A stretch of 64,000 nucleotides of DNA from Siphonodentalium dalli (taxonomy: Eukaryota; Mollusca; Scaphopoda; Gadilida; Siphonodentaliidae). Below are positions 11,028 through 23,274 of this stretch, one piece after another. The notes under the pieces were generated by a model. It had not been told where the DNA came from. It did no database searches and saw only the letters and a program-made list of their open reading frames with translations. The stretch lies in contig CP136063.1 in assembly GCA_032622095.1 (NCBI GenBank), forward strand, positions 7,483,814-7,547,813, in the 5' to 3' direction. Every line of letters begins with the position of its first letter. Position 1 is the stretch's first letter. The position numbers and the translations under genes are program-made.

Positions 11028-11295
11028 TAGGGGCGCAGTATAATTGCTACTCAAAATGCCATGTTGAAATCATCACAGATTCAGATTAATGTATTACCTA
11101 CTCGCCATATACATTGGTGTACTTACGCATGTATGCATGTGAATATGTCAGTTATACAATATAGTATGTGTATGAATATACCACAACCATGTGTGGGTCT
11201 GTGCACAGTATACAGGTTTAAGAACGGGGGACACGTTCACGGGTTATCATTATTGTGCTATGCGTGTGTGGTTCTATTGAATATAGACAATATAA
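11028..11295. repeat. Dispersed repeat, copy 1
   Basis: Matches 12110-12390 at roughly 80% by eye: GGGGCGCAGTATAATTGCTA, AAAATGCCATGTTGAAATCA and the segment around ATACATTGGTGTACTT are shared. The function is unknown. Confidence 0.7.
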
Positions 11296-11469
11296 CAATA
11301 ACATGATTTTTGAGGGCGTTATGGTTTATTAACGGCCCGGCTGGAATGATTAACAGCCCAATGGCCAATTAGCGGCCCGAGACGAAGTCGATGGACGCTA
11401 ATAGGCCCGAGGGCTGTTAATCATTCCAGAGGGCCGTTAATAACCCATAATGCCCGATGAAATCATGTT
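11296..11469. mobile_element. Foldback MITE of about 174 bp
   Basis: Ends AATAACATGATTT and AAATCATGTTATT are perfect inverted repeats. The arms continue through GTTTATTAACGGCCC and CTGGAATGATTAACAGCCC with their complements, leaving a short GC-rich centre. It lies at the end of the dispersed repeat. Confidence 0.8.
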
Positions 11470-11991
11470 ATTACTATTATTACCACAGTTTTTGACATTT
11501 GACCCATTTGAGGATTCAGTGGAATAATGAAGTAGATTAAGAGAGAAATATTTTCAAGAACATTTAAATTTAATATCATTTGACTTGTCAGCTGACACGG
11601 AGTCTCGAAAATAGGAGAGGTAAAAAACCAGCATTGAAGATGAGTAACAAACAATGAGAGGTTGACAGCTAAAATTATTAATGCATACTTAAGCTTGATA
11701 CAATAATTCAATCATATAGCGTGAATTCCAATCATAAAACCACTATAGTGTCGGGAAAATCGGATACATCTTCCCATTATTTTCTTGAAATAAACACGCC
11801 AGATCGGAAGTTGAAGGGACGTAACTCGCGCGATAATAAACGAGATCTAGTTTCCGGGCGGCGGGCAGATAATGAACTGGGCTTCTCAGTATTGGCCCGC
11901 GGCTCGCTGTTTTGGTAACAATACGCTATTTGGAACGCCCCGAAAAACATTATCAATGGCCTAGAGAACGCCCTATAAAGTGGTAATAATA
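11470..11991. other. No supported gene
   Basis: No repeat, palindrome or recognisable coding sequence was seen. Confidence 0.45.
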
Positions 11992-12505
11992 TAAATTAGC
12001 AAAAAATAGGTATGTGGCCTGGATCGGGGTACAATGAGAAATAGCAAAGTCGCAGTGAACGATTAATGTACTTGTTTTATAATATGCATGCATAGCATGA
12101 GCTTCCATCGACAGGGGCGCAGTGTAATTGCTATACTCAAAATGCCATGTTGAAATCATCAGATTCAGATTAATGTATGTTCTACTCACCGTATACATTG
12201 GTGCACTTGAGTATATATGCATATTATGCTTAATTATATCAATTAAACACTATATTATGTTTATGAGTATACCACACCAGTGGGTGGGTGTATATACAGT
12301 ATATACGTGTGCGAAGGGGGCACACGTTCACATGTTATCATTGGTATATCATGCGTGCGGAGCTCATTTGAATAGAAACAATGCAAATTGGCAAAAGTAT
12401 GTATGTGGCCTGGGTCTGGGGTACAATGATAAATAGTAAAGCCATATTGAACGATGAATGTACTTGTATTATAATATGCATGCATAACCATGAGATTCCA
12501 TCGTC
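11992..12505. repeat. Dispersed repeat, copy 2, with flanking direct duplication
   Basis: A segment of about 115 bp (GTGGCCTGGATCGGGGTACA to ATGAGCTTCCATCG) at 12010-12110 recurs at 12402-12502. Between them lies the second copy of the 11028-11295 repeat. The period of about 395 bp suggests an A-B-A tandem duplication. Confidence 0.7.
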
Positions 12506-12716
12506 TTTGCGTTGGGTGGTGTGTCATTAACTCGCGCGCTTTGTCGCTGTCACATGCAAAGTGTGCCAGGGAAGGGGCATGTTACTTCATTGTTTATTTG
12601 ATTGTTTAGTTAACTCAGCGTCACAATTAAGTGGCGAATACAGAGTATATATTTACAGAAGGGGGCCACTGTTGTCTGGCTTGCCATTTTCATATGGCAG
12701 ATGTGTATAGTTGTAC

Positions 12717-13035
12717 TATCATCATCATCATCATCATCATCGTCGCCACAATCACCACCACCACCACCATCACCACCATCACCACCATCATCATCACCAT
12801 CATCATCGTCATAATCATCATCATCATCGTTAGCATGGTCATCAAAATCATCACCATCATCAAGGTCGTCGTCATCATCATCATCATTGTCTTCGTCGAC
12901 ATCGTCGTCGTATTCGTTATCATCATCGCGATCACGAATATCATCATAATCATCATCGTCACGATCATCATCTTCACCACCATCGTGATCATCGCTATCA
13001 GACATTATCGCCATACTAATCATCTTCGCCATCAT
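12717..13035. repeat. Imperfect (ATC)n microsatellite of about 310 bp
   Basis: Nearly continuous ATC/ACC/GTC triplets. The reverse strand reads as an Asp-rich frame (12610-13035) and the forward strand as Ile/Thr-rich. Both are low-complexity translations and neither is called as a gene. Confidence 0.9.
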
Positions 13036-14918
13036 ACGCCTTCGTTATTCATCGGTAATGCGATCCCGACACCAGACAATGTCAACATTACACCAATGGA
13101 AATGTATACGCGCAACGGCTCCTTCATATTCGTATTAGTCATGTTCAGCAACACGCGTTGTAAATTGTAAGGTGAGCTATGACATTGCTATGGATATCCA
13201 CTTGTCTTGGAAAATTATGTGATTGTTTTTAGGTTACACTGCTGTAAATGTTTTCCATAGGCCTCAGTGCTAACATTTTGGCGTGTACTGTTGGCAATAT
13301 AAATGATGGGTCCAAAATGTTCTTTAAATCTGAAAAATTGACATTTGGGGAAACTTTTTAAGCATAAAAATCATGTCTGTCTAGCAGGGAATTCGCCTTT
13401 AAATATTGTGCTTTCGTAACTAGTGTCAGAACCGCATAAAAAAATGTTGTCACAGTTTAGACCACACCAAAAAAAATCAAACTTCACTACAAAGGGTTAA
13501 TTCATGTGCCAATTGCTATTTTACCTATGGGAAATCATAGGGAAGAGGTGTAATGATTTTGTTATGCAAAAAGCACAAAAGGCTATTGACCAATCAGGGC
13601 ACAGTGTCTATTTTAATCTCTCCTATATATTCCTCCCGCATCCGCTATATGTCACTCCGTACCCTATTTGCACCAGTGTAACCTAAAGCGATAGCCCGCT
13701 TTTTCGCGGAATAATTGTAACTCCCTGCATTTCTTCAGAATTTCCAATCACTGGAAAAAATGTGTTAAAACAAATATCACTTCTGTGGTTCTTTATTTAT
13801 GACACACAATTTAACCCCACCCCCTTTGACACATTATTCATCAAAAAAGCACAATGTTCCACCTCAAGTCATTTTCTGGCCCAATTTTCACACAGTTTTT
13901 GGGGTCTGGTGTTCCAAACTCGCGCATCCGCTAGATGTCACTCCGTACCACATTTACACCAGTGTAACCTTTTATGGTGCGCTAACGTGTAGTATAATGC
14001 GCAATCGCTAATCTGGTTGTGGAGACAATGTGTCCACGAATAGTCCAGTTGGCTGTAATAATAACATATTATTTCCGCAAAGACCGGGGGGTCGGAAATT
14101 TTGTCCAGGCACGTATGATGGGGTGGGTGGATGTCTCTTGGGTCCAAAAAGCAGTTTTTTCCATATGCCAAAATGTTTTTCCATTCCTGCTATTGAGTCT
14201 GATTTTGATGTGTTTTGAACAGAAGCGGGTCATATATAGTTAATATTAATGCAAAACAACATATAGAGGTTATCAGAAGTTGGATCAGTTGCACAATGGC
14301 CAACAATAACCAAATTCAACTTGATAGAACTAGAAACTGCGCTATTGGAAAAATAAAATTTTATCAGGATTCCATCTACTGATACAACAAAATAAGAATA
14401 ACTATGCAGAACTCAGCTGAAAATAAGTAATACAATGAAAGTACACTTGACCATATGTGACATGGAAATAAAGATATAATAAATAATGGAATAAAATAGA
14501 CGTTTGACAACGTAAAACATAAAATCTTAACAAATAAGTTGAAGGCCAGCCGGGCCAGCCGGGCCAGCTTGAACAATTTCACATTGTTTTCCATGTTAAT
14601 GTGGATCAGGCTCAGATTTTAATGTTAATCACAGTAACGAAGATTTTATCGTCACTGATATCATGAGCAACAAAGAAGTGAAATTTGGCTATCCATCCAT
14701 ATTATTCCCAATTATTACGAAGCCTATTAATTCAGCCAGTGGCTACTATTACACGCTATAACATGTTTCCTCAGTTCTGGTTTCTGAGATGCCCCAAGAG
14801 GAGTAGCGCGGGTATATCATGGTTATGTTTGGTATTAGCATTATTCTTCAAACTGGGATGAACTGGGATGAACAGTTGTATTTCCACATGTTTTGATAAA
14901 CAATTTGATTCCAGCAAT
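13036..14918. other. No supported gene; short direct repeats
   Basis: A segment of about 48 bp with ATGTCACTCCGTACC and ACCAGTGTAACCT occurs twice (13637-13684 and 13923-13970). CCATAGGCCTCAGTGC near 13255 recurs at 19170. GCCAGCCGG is repeated at 14546-14568. Nothing in this stretch looks like an exon. Confidence 0.45.
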
Positions 14919-15133
14919 ACGGTAATGCCCTAATTAAACGACTCCATAACCACAGCAGAATAATGAGTAATTTTTCAGGATTTAGTCGGAAATATGTCTT
15001 GTTGTCATTCATCGGAAAGCTCTCCCCGAGAGCTTTCCGATGAATGACAACAAGCCATATTTCCGACTAAATCCTGAAAAATTACCTATTATTCTGCTGT
15101 GTTTATGGAGTCGATTAATTAGGGCATTACTGT
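14919..15133. mobile_element. Palindromic MITE, family P, copy 1 (nearly perfect, 215 bp)
   Basis: The halves are near-perfect reverse complements around a 5-nt centre at 15024-15028 (GCTCT-CCCCG-AGAGC). Ends read GGTAATGCCCTAATTAA and the arms contain CACAGCAGAATAAT and TTTTTCAGGATTTAGTCGG. The same termini occur in the element at 42569-42746, which defines a family. Confidence 0.88.
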
Positions 15134-15469
15134 ATATCACATAGCAAATATCAAAATATCAAATAATCTGAAATTTGTTGTACCCGTACCATGCATGTAT
15201 TATGTAGAATACTCAAATGTGATTATGTGACTAGATCATGTGACTATATATTATGAAAATGAATGTTAATAAAAACTTTGGCACTCTGCCTATATATCCC
15301 TTGAAATGTGATTATGTTGACACATTTCTTGATTAATGACACTTATATGATAAATTCAAATAGTATCGTTATCTCATTATGCACTGTTCTATTCAAATAT
15401 CGCGCAATACATTATGATAATGCAGGATAATCAGCTATTTGGTTGCTCAATTGATAATTTTCTCAAATT
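15134..15469. other. No supported gene
   Basis: AT-rich, with no recognisable structure. Confidence 0.45.
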
Positions 15470-15660
15470 TAGGGGGGGGGGGTGGTTGTCCAAAACTGAC
15501 CGGTAAAAACTTCCTGAAACGGAAAAAAAGGGTGGGTGTCCAAAATTGCCTGGATAAAAAGGCCGAAAACGGAAGAAATTGGGTGGGAGGGTCCCCCGAG
15601 GCCGGAAAAAATTAAAATGATCATACGTGCCTGGACATTTTTTTCGACATCCCCCCCCCT
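15470..15660. repeat. G-tract and two diverged units of about 50 bp
   Basis: A run of G is followed by two related units (GTCCAAAACTGACCGGTAAA and GTCCAAAATTGCCTGGATAA). ATCATACGTGCCTGGACA at 15620-15637 is a perfect inverted copy of 14102-14119, so the pair may mark the ends of an element of about 1.5 kb that encloses the palindromic MITE. Confidence 0.5.
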
Positions 15661-15788
15661 GCAAAGACACAATATTTTAATCTCCTGTTTCATGAAAATC
15701 GTTCCAGGAGGCGCAATGGAACGGATTGAAAATAACCATGTTCAAATCACTAATGCTAATTGTGCTATTCAGCCTAACTACGTCTCTC

Positions 15789-17250
15789 GACAAGGGTAAC
15801 TGTATCGGACGGGAGGGGTGTCTCCACACGACAAGGGTAACTGTATCGGACGGGAGGGGTGTCTCCACACGACAAGGGTAACTGTATCGGACGGGAGGGG
15901 TGTCTCCACACGACAAGGGTAACTGTATCGGACGGGAGGGGTGTCTCCACACGACAAGGGTAACTGTATCGGACGGGAGGGGTGTCTCCACACGACAAGG
16001 GTAACTGTATCGGACGGGAGGGGTGTCTCCACACGACAAGGGTAACTGTATCGGACGGGAGGGGTGTCTCCACACGACAAGGGTAACTGTATCGGACGGG
16101 AGGGGTGTCTCCACACGACAAGGGTAACTGTATCGGACGGGAGGGGTGTCTCCACACGACAAGGGTAACTGTATCGGACGGGAGGGGTGTCTCCACACGA
16201 CAAGGGTAACTGTATCGGACGGGAGGGGTGTCTCCACACGACAAGGGTAACTGTATCGGACGGGAGGGGTGTCTCCACACGACAAGGGTAACTGTATCGG
16301 ACGGGAGGGGTGTCTCCACACGACAAGGGTAACTGTATCGGACGGGAGGGGTGTCTCCACACGACAAGGGTAACTGTATCGGACGGGAGGGGTGTCTCCA
16401 CACGACAAGGGTAACAGTATCGGACGGGAGGGGTGTCTCCACACGACAAGGGTAACTGTATCGGACGGGAGGGGTGTCTCCACACGACAAGGGTAACTGT
16501 ATCGGACGGGAGGGGTGTCTCCACACGACAAGGGTAACTGTATCGGACGGGAGGGGTGTCTCCACACGACAAGGGTAACTGTATCGGACGGGAGGGGTGT
16601 CTCCACACGACAAGGGTAACTGTATCGGACGGGAGGGGTGTCTCCACACGACAAGGGTAACTGTATCGGACGGGAGGGGTGTCTCCACACGACAAGGGTA
16701 ACTGTATCGGACGGGAGGGGTGTCTCCACACGACAAGGGTAACTGTATCGGACGGGAGGGGTGTCTCCACACGACAAGGGTAACTGTATCGGACGGGAGG
16801 GGTGTCTCCACACGACAAGGGTAACAGTATCGGACGGGAGGGGTGTCTCCACACGACAAGGGTAACTGTATCGGACGGGAGGGGTGTCTCCACACGACAA
16901 GGGTAACTGTATCGGACGGGAGGGGTGTCTCCACACGACAAGGGTAACTGTATCGGACGGGAGGGGTGTCTCCACACGACAAGGGTAACTGTATCGGACG
17001 GGAGGGGTGTCTCCACACGACAAGGGTAACTGTATCGGACGGGAGGGGTGTCTCCACACGACAAGGGTAACTGTATCGGACGGGAGGGGTGTCTCCACAC
17101 GACAAGGGTAACTGTATCGGACGGGAGGGGTGTCTCCACACGACAAGGGTAACTGTATCGGACGGGAGGGGTGTCTCCACACGACAAGGGTAACTGTATC
17201 GGACGGGAGGGGTGTCTCCACACGACAAGGGTAACTGTATCGGACGGGAT
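15789..17250. repeat. 41-bp satellite, about 36 nearly identical units
   Basis: The unit reads GACAAGGGTAACTGTATCGG then ACGGGAGGGGTGTCTCCACAC. The phase is kept at exactly 41 bp from 15789 to 17224. Almost every unit is identical. The only internal variant noticed is T to A at 16416 and 16826, exactly ten units apart. The reverse strand has no stop in any phase, so three frames of 497-659 residues stay open, all encoding the same 41-residue peptide repeat because 41 is not a multiple of three. No promoter, domain or unique coding flank supports a protein. Confidence 0.97.
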
Positions 17251-17334
17251 GGGTTGTACGGAGACATACATCGGCGAAACTATTTTTCCGCTGCCGGATT
17301 AGATTATTGACATCCGTTATGATGCTGTCGGTCC

Positions 17335-17690
17335 GCTGTCGGTGTTGGTGGTGATGGTGAAGGTGGAGATAGAGGTAGTGGTGGTAGAATGGGAGGTGAG
17401 TGTGGTGGTAGTGTTGTTGGTTGTGGTGGTGGTGGCAGCGGGTGGGGTGACGGTGGTTGTGTTGCTGCTGGATGTGGTGGCGGCGGTTGTGGCGGTTGTT
17501 GGTGCTAGCGGCGGTGGTGGTGGTAGCGGTGGTATACTGGGAAGTGGTGATGTGGTGGCGGTACTGATGGTGGTTGTGGTGGTGGTGGTGGTAGCGGTGG
17601 TAGCAGCGGCGGTTGCGACGATGGTGGTGGGGCTTGAGCGGTGGTGGAGGTTGCATGGGAGGTGGTGGTTTTGGTATGGGACGATGTGGA
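17335..17690. repeat. Purine-rich (GGT)n low-complexity tract
   Basis: Imperfect GGT/GGC triplets over about 330 bp, giving Thr/His-rich or Val/Gly-rich translations. It is not called as coding. Confidence 0.85.
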
Positions 17691-19463
17691 TTATACAGGT
17701 CGCGCAGGACATTGACACGTGGCCGGTAATCAAGCTTGACTGAAAATTAGACAAAGTTAATTGCAGACCAAATATTGACTCATAGTAGAACATTACTCAT
17801 CAAGACACAAATGTAAATTTAATATGCACTACTTTTAGTTAAAACTGATGTATCCGTCCATGTTTAAGCTGGGTTTTCTTTTCGTAGTAAGCTTTATATA
17901 GATTTCGAGGTATAAATTGTGAAATTGAGCCAAGGAATTGGTGACGTTTTCTCGCAATTTAAATCTTGGCATCAGCTGTTTGAGTGGGAACTGGGTTAGG
18001 GCTAGGGTCAGAGTCAGGATTAGTGTTTAGTGTCCATAACCCTCCCAGTGTTGTACTTATCCAACTGCTTGTCAGTTCAGTCCAGACCATCGACATAGCG
18101 TAGGATAACATTAGGAGTATGGTCTGAAAGCAACACAATTACTCTAAATATTATGGTTGAAATAACAAAATATGACCGACTCAAGATGTTGGTCTGGCGA
18201 TTCAAACTAATATTTTCTCCGAAATGTCATTTCCAACCGTTGAAATGTGTTGCCGAATGTGGATGATTACCGGTTTGAATTAATGGGCGACTACTCTACA
18301 ACTTCGTTTGCCCGTCCCAGATAGCATACTAACCCGTATAACACGCGGTTTCTTTGTGCATAGATCGTAGTGATACGGAGCTGAAGATATCATGTTTATG
18401 GGTTCCGCTCCTATGCGTAGACTGTTCAGTAAGTCGTATATTCACAAGAATACTAGAGAAATGTTATATAGTGAACAATTTAACAACCGGCTGAACCTGT
18501 TAACATCTATACAATGGTCACATTTCCAGTTTCCGAATGTCGCCAACACACGAATTAACAGTACTCCTCCGTGCAAAATACAATTCACTGTGTTAAAAGC
18601 ATTCGTTCTGTTTTCTTCCTTTGCACACTTATTGTATCACGCTATCGGATCCACTGACTGTTTCAGAATGTTCACGTCACACGAATTAAACGTATAACTA
18701 TTTGTACAATTTAATTCACTGTGAATCTTAATGATCAGCATTGGTTCAATTTTGCCTTCGTTCTTTGTATCACACTAACTCGCCCGCAGGCTATTTGCTC
18801 TCCGAATAATACCTAGCATTGAATAATTCCACATATGACAGTGAAATTTGGAAGCGTCGTTTTTCGTGCTATTTAACTATTGGTTAAGCAAATAGCTTAG
18901 CTTCTCGCTGTTTTGTGCACGAATTATGTTATTGAGTTTAAGTATATTTGATCGGTTGGTGTTATTTGTTCTGAAATGTCGTTGATATAATACCGCATTA
19001 TTACGTTAATCTGCACGTTAATCAGGGGATTACACTGAATACGTTCATATGCACGTTAATCCGGGGATTAACACTGATGACGCGGCGATGTTCAGACGGT
19101 ACTAATTGTGTTTTAATATAAGAACATTCCAGGATCAGACATTGTGGCTACAAGTACGTAAATGTTTCCATAGGCCTCAGTGCGAACGGTTTATTAGTTG
19201 CATAATGTGCTTACAATAGAACGTCCAGGTCCTCAGTTTTCTTTAAATGTGAAACAATTTAGTTTTATTTCATGACAATTCCATGATCAAACATTGTTAC
19301 TCTACTTTAACCCTTCCATAGATTTATCCCATGGAGAGCCCCACACAGACTGAAGCAGACGACACTCCACCGTACATGCTTCTATCTGTTTGAGGCTCCA
19401 TGTGGGTTAATTTTTATTTTTGAGTGCCAAGTCCGATTTTTGTATCAACCCATATACCCTGTG
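17691..19463. other. No supported gene; short repeats only
   Basis: GTTAGGGCTAGGGTCAG near 17995 is a degenerate telomere-like string. GCACGTTAATC with GGGGATTA is repeated near 19013 and 19053. The 101-residue frame at 18392-18697 has no recognisable domain. Confidence 0.45.
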
Positions 19464-19530
19464 CCAATGCATTCTCTTATATATGCGAGTCGACCATAGG
19501 TCGCCTCGCATATATAAGAGAATGCATTGG
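19464..19530. repeat. Isolated hairpin module with a perfect 26-bp stem
   Basis: CCAATGCATTCTCTTATATA plus TGCGAG pairs perfectly with the right half around a 15-nt loop containing CCATAGG. It is a solo copy of the family arrayed at 237-3760, preceded by CCCTGTG as in other copies. Confidence 0.88.
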
Positions 19531-20540
19531 CCTAACAATTTTTCATCATTTGTTATTATTTTTTACAATTTTTTACAATTTTAATAATTTTTTCTTATAT
19601 TCTTTAACAGACTTATTTTGTAGGTTTAGTGCCAGGGAATCTTACGTTTTTCACGGGCATCAAAATTATTACTATGAATACTTGGTGATAGGTTTGATTT
19701 ATAACATGCACCTACAGTTTTATCCAGTTTGTTTTTAAATTCGCTATAGTATGCTTAAGCATACCCAAAACAAATTCAACCCAAAAAAATATGTGATATG
19801 TCTCACAATTATCCGACATTGATTAAAAATGGCACAAATTGCAATTTAAACCAAATTTCTTATAAATGGAAACGATCTGATGAAATTAAGCGAAAATTGT
19901 CAAATTTTACCACTTTTTGTCGGTCCTAAAAAAAAAAAAATATTGTATTCGTATAGCAATAGCTCTTGGTTGTCATTTACGGGAATGGTGTTATTGACTT
20001 GATGCGAATGGACGGAGGTATATCAGATATGTTTATAAATACTCGAAATATTGATATACATGTTTCATTTGCTGTTTTCAATTGTTCGCATATAAGTGAA
20101 ACAAACGCTCTTTATGTATGCCATGGTAAGAATAGACTAACTAACACGGAACATTATTTTCTATTCAATGTCGCGCAAATGACTGTTTTGTATTTGGGAC
20201 CAAACAATCGTGGTAAAAGTTGCATTCTGTATGACTTAACTGAGTCGAATATTAGTAGCTACATTTGGGATCGGAAACCGCCAACTGGCTTTAAGTTTAT
20301 TTGTTATTGTGTTGGCCTTTGTCCTCATATGTCCTCAATATATTACCACATCATTACGATTATCCGCGGATTAAAAATACTTAGGCGGTGGTGTCCAATG
20401 TGCACATACTGAGAATTGAGTCTTATGTTATGATAATTTGAGGATCAGACATGATGGTTGTTTTCCTGTTGTGGCCGGTAACATCGGGTTTCACTGTGCA
20501 AACAACATAATAAATGTGTCGATGTTAGTTTACTTTAAAC
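19531..20540. other. No supported gene; relic of a dispersed repeat
   Basis: GTGAAACAAACGCTCTTTAT and GACTAACTAACACGGAAC at about 20094-20155 match 61870-61940 and the 42-bp array at 20775. The 148-residue forward frame 19966-20412 runs through this repeat, begins at a TTG and has no recognisable domain, so it is not called. Confidence 0.5.
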
Positions 20541-20587
20541 ATGACTCAATTATATGGAGCCCCGGAGGTGACTCCGATTTTGCTTTA

Positions 20588-20700
20588 TAAAGAAGAAAGT
20601 CGTGGCCGCGATAATATGAAGTCGTGGCCACGAGAATAAAGTCGTGGCTACGAGAATGTGAATTCGTGGCCACGACTATATTATCGTGGCCAATACTTAA
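20588..20700. repeat. Short tandem repeat of GTCGTGGCCACGAG
   Basis: About five imperfect copies of an 18-23-bp unit whose core CGTGGCCACG is itself palindromic. Confidence 0.8.
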
Positions 20701-20774
20701 AAGTAAATTCGGATGCCACATCCGGGACTCCATGCACTCGAGCTTCCAAATTATATTTTTAATGTTTCGCACAG

Positions 20775-21305
20775 AAGTGAAAAAAAAACGCTATTTATTT
20801 CAACCATATTAGGACTAGACTAACACGGGACGCTCTTTATTTCAACCATATTAGGACTGTACTAACACGGGACGCTCTTTGTTTCAACCATATCAGGACT
20901 GTGCTAACACGGGACGCTCTTTGTTTCAACCATATTAGGACTAGACTAACACGGGACGCTCTTTATTTCAACCACATTAGGACTAGACTAACACGGGACG
21001 CTCTTTATTTCAACCATATTAGGACTGTACTAACACGGGACTCTCTTTGTTTCAACCATATGAGGACTAGACTAACACGGGACGCTCTTTATTTCAACCA
21101 TATTAGGACTAGACTAACACGGGATGCTCTTTATTTCAACCATATTAGGACTGTACTAACACGGGACGCTCTTTGTTTCAACCATATTAGGACTAGACTA
21201 ACACGGGACGCTCTTTATTTCAACCATATTAGGACTAGACTAACACGGGACGCTCTTTATTTCAACCATATCAGGATTGGACTAACACGGGACGCTCTTT
21301 GCTGG
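20775..21305. repeat. 42-bp minisatellite, about 12 units
   Basis: The unit contains ACTAACACGGGACGCTCTTT and TTTCAACCATATTAGGACT. Forty-two is a multiple of three, so the forward frame 20901-21485 stays open with a 14-residue repeat (LTRDALYFNHIRTR). This is array-driven. Single related copies lie at about 20094 and 61870. Confidence 0.93.
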
Positions 21306-21401
21306 TTCATGCCGTGCTGCCCCTCTTCCGGCACATGGTTGCTATTTGTTTGGGACCCAAACATAGTGTTCAAAGTTGTATTTTGTACGCGTCATTCTAT
21401 A

Positions 21402-21529
21402 AGTTACAGGGCGAGTTGTTGCCGGATACGGTGTCATATGAGGCGAAGTGAGATTAATAGCCGAGTCCGATATCAATCTCGCTGAGCCTCATATGTCACC
21501 GTAGCCGGCAACAATGAGCCCTGTAACTA
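21402..21529. mobile_element. Foldback MITE of about 128 bp
   Basis: AGTTACAGGGC at the left and GCCCTGTAACT at the right are perfect. The arms continue through GTTGCCGG and TCATATGAGGC with few mismatches to a centre near 21465. There is no coding capacity. Confidence 0.8.
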
Positions 21530-22485
21530 TTTTATCATGTCACCCACATATCATGTTTTCCGTTTGAGAATTTGAATTACTTATACGAAGTTCATTACCT
21601 GCCAGTAAGTAAATTTGTTGTCTATGGCTATTAACTTATGTAACGTCACAGTGACGCGTCATGGGCGTTGAACGTCAACGCATTGAGTCAATGGCTAATC
21701 ACCAGAAGACAACAAACTTGAGTTTGATAGTTAATTTATGAGAGTTTAGAATTTCTCGAATATATCACATGCAGGTTTTGGTATATGGTACTATGTCTTT
21801 AAATTAACAGAACTTGATTTCCGACAGATATCCCTTTTCTTGGCGCCAAAATACACCGAAAATATACCCGATGCGGCAGAGTTCCATGAAAAACAAAATG
21901 GCGGACATCGACCCCATATGGGAACCCTTAGGGGGGTATGGATTCCATATGGGACGGGCTACACAGATGACGACCCGATGTCTCCTGATATGCCTCTACC
22001 AACGGAGCGTCCTCATTGGTCGATCCAACCAGGTGACATGATAATGTGACATATAGTATCCGTACAAAGGTAGTTCAAGTATGTATCGACCTAATTCGAT
22101 ACCGGGACAAATTCAATCGCGAATATCGTAAAGAGTATTTTGGAGCGCAAACCACCAGGTGACGTTTAGTATATTTGATTCATATACATGTATATAATAA
22201 TATAAAATCGACCGGGGCACAATTTATTTAAGCTTAAGATAGTTCCTCTCCCGAATAACAAACATGACAATATAGTGTTATAAAGTGACACGATGGGGCG
22301 ACATATCCTCGCGCGAATAGGTTCATCATCGACCTATAATATTATCATATGTTCGTATTGGATTATATGATTCTAAAATAAGACAATAGTGGTCTTAATA
22401 TATCCGCCATAATGAACTTATAACAAGTCAATATGAGTCGATGACGGCACTAAACACATGTTTACTTTAAGTTCGCTAAGGATTC
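21530..22485. other. No supported gene
   Basis: Short frames only (for example 21814-22041, 75 residues, no domain recognised). CATATGGGA occurs twice near 21915 and 21946. Confidence 0.45.
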
Positions 22486-22925
22486 AGAACGAGGCGATTC
22501 TACGCTCATTATGAACCTAAACCATTCCTCGTATATAAGTGTACAACGAGGCGATTCTATGCTGTTCATGAACCTAAACAATTCCTCGTATATAAGTGTA
22601 CAACGAGGCGATTCTATGCTGATTATGAACCTAAACAATTCCTCGTATATAAGTGTACAACGAGGCGATTCTATGCTGATTATGAACCTAAACAATTCCT
22701 CGTATATAAGTGTACAACGAGGCGATTCTACGCTGATTATGAACCTAAACAATTCCTCGTATATAAGTGTACAACGAGGCGATTCTACGCTGAATATGAA
22801 CCTAAACAATTCCTCGTTTATAAGTGTACAACGAGGCGATTCTACGCTGATTATGAATCTAAACAATTGCTCGTATATAAGTGTACAACGTGGCGATTCT
22901 ACGCTGATCATGAACCTAATTGGTT
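22486..22925. repeat. 57-bp minisatellite, about 7.5 units
   Basis: The unit contains CCTAAACAATTCCTCGTATA and AGTGTACAACGAGGCGATTC. CCTCGT and ACGAGG within each unit can pair around TATATAAG. Fifty-seven is a multiple of three and neither strand has a stop, so a 19-residue repeat is open on both strands (22511-22948 forward, 22462-22911 reverse). Confidence 0.93.
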
Positions 22926-23274
22926 CGACACAGACATCGCGTTATTAGCTTCGATTCGGCATTTTGGAAACGTCACATCGGACAGCAATATTCAGCAATG
23001 AATTAATATTTTGGTTTCCGTGTATTCACCATTGACTCTTCTATACGACAAATGTTTAAAATCACACCAAATGCCCATATGTTCCCACAGAGTCAAACGA
23101 AATATGGTGAAATATCAAAAAATAGCAATTGTTCATATTTCGGCGGTCATATATTGGATTTTGGTGGTTTTTTTTTGGCTATTATGTAAGGTTGTATATT
23201 AGCATACAGAATCGAACCGCAGGTGATAACATCTTTACGGCGATCAAAGCGATCTGGTGCATATAAATAAAATG
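22926..23274. other. No supported gene
   Basis: Nothing recognisable beyond a 63-residue frame with no domain. Confidence 0.4.

Noticed and set aside
12610-13035. Asp-rich 141-residue reverse frame and Ile/Thr-rich forward frame
   Set aside because: Direct translations of an imperfect ATC microsatellite with no other coding evidence.
15677-17656. 659-residue reverse frame with a 41-residue peptide repeat
   Set aside because: It is open only because the 41-bp satellite has no stop on that strand in any phase. Two further frames are equally open, and the ends run into low-complexity sequence.
17990-18060. Interstitial telomere repeat
   Set aside because: TTAGGG-like strings are too few and too degenerate.
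19966-20412. 148-residue forward frame
   Set aside because: Starts at TTG, crosses a dispersed repeat and shows no domain.
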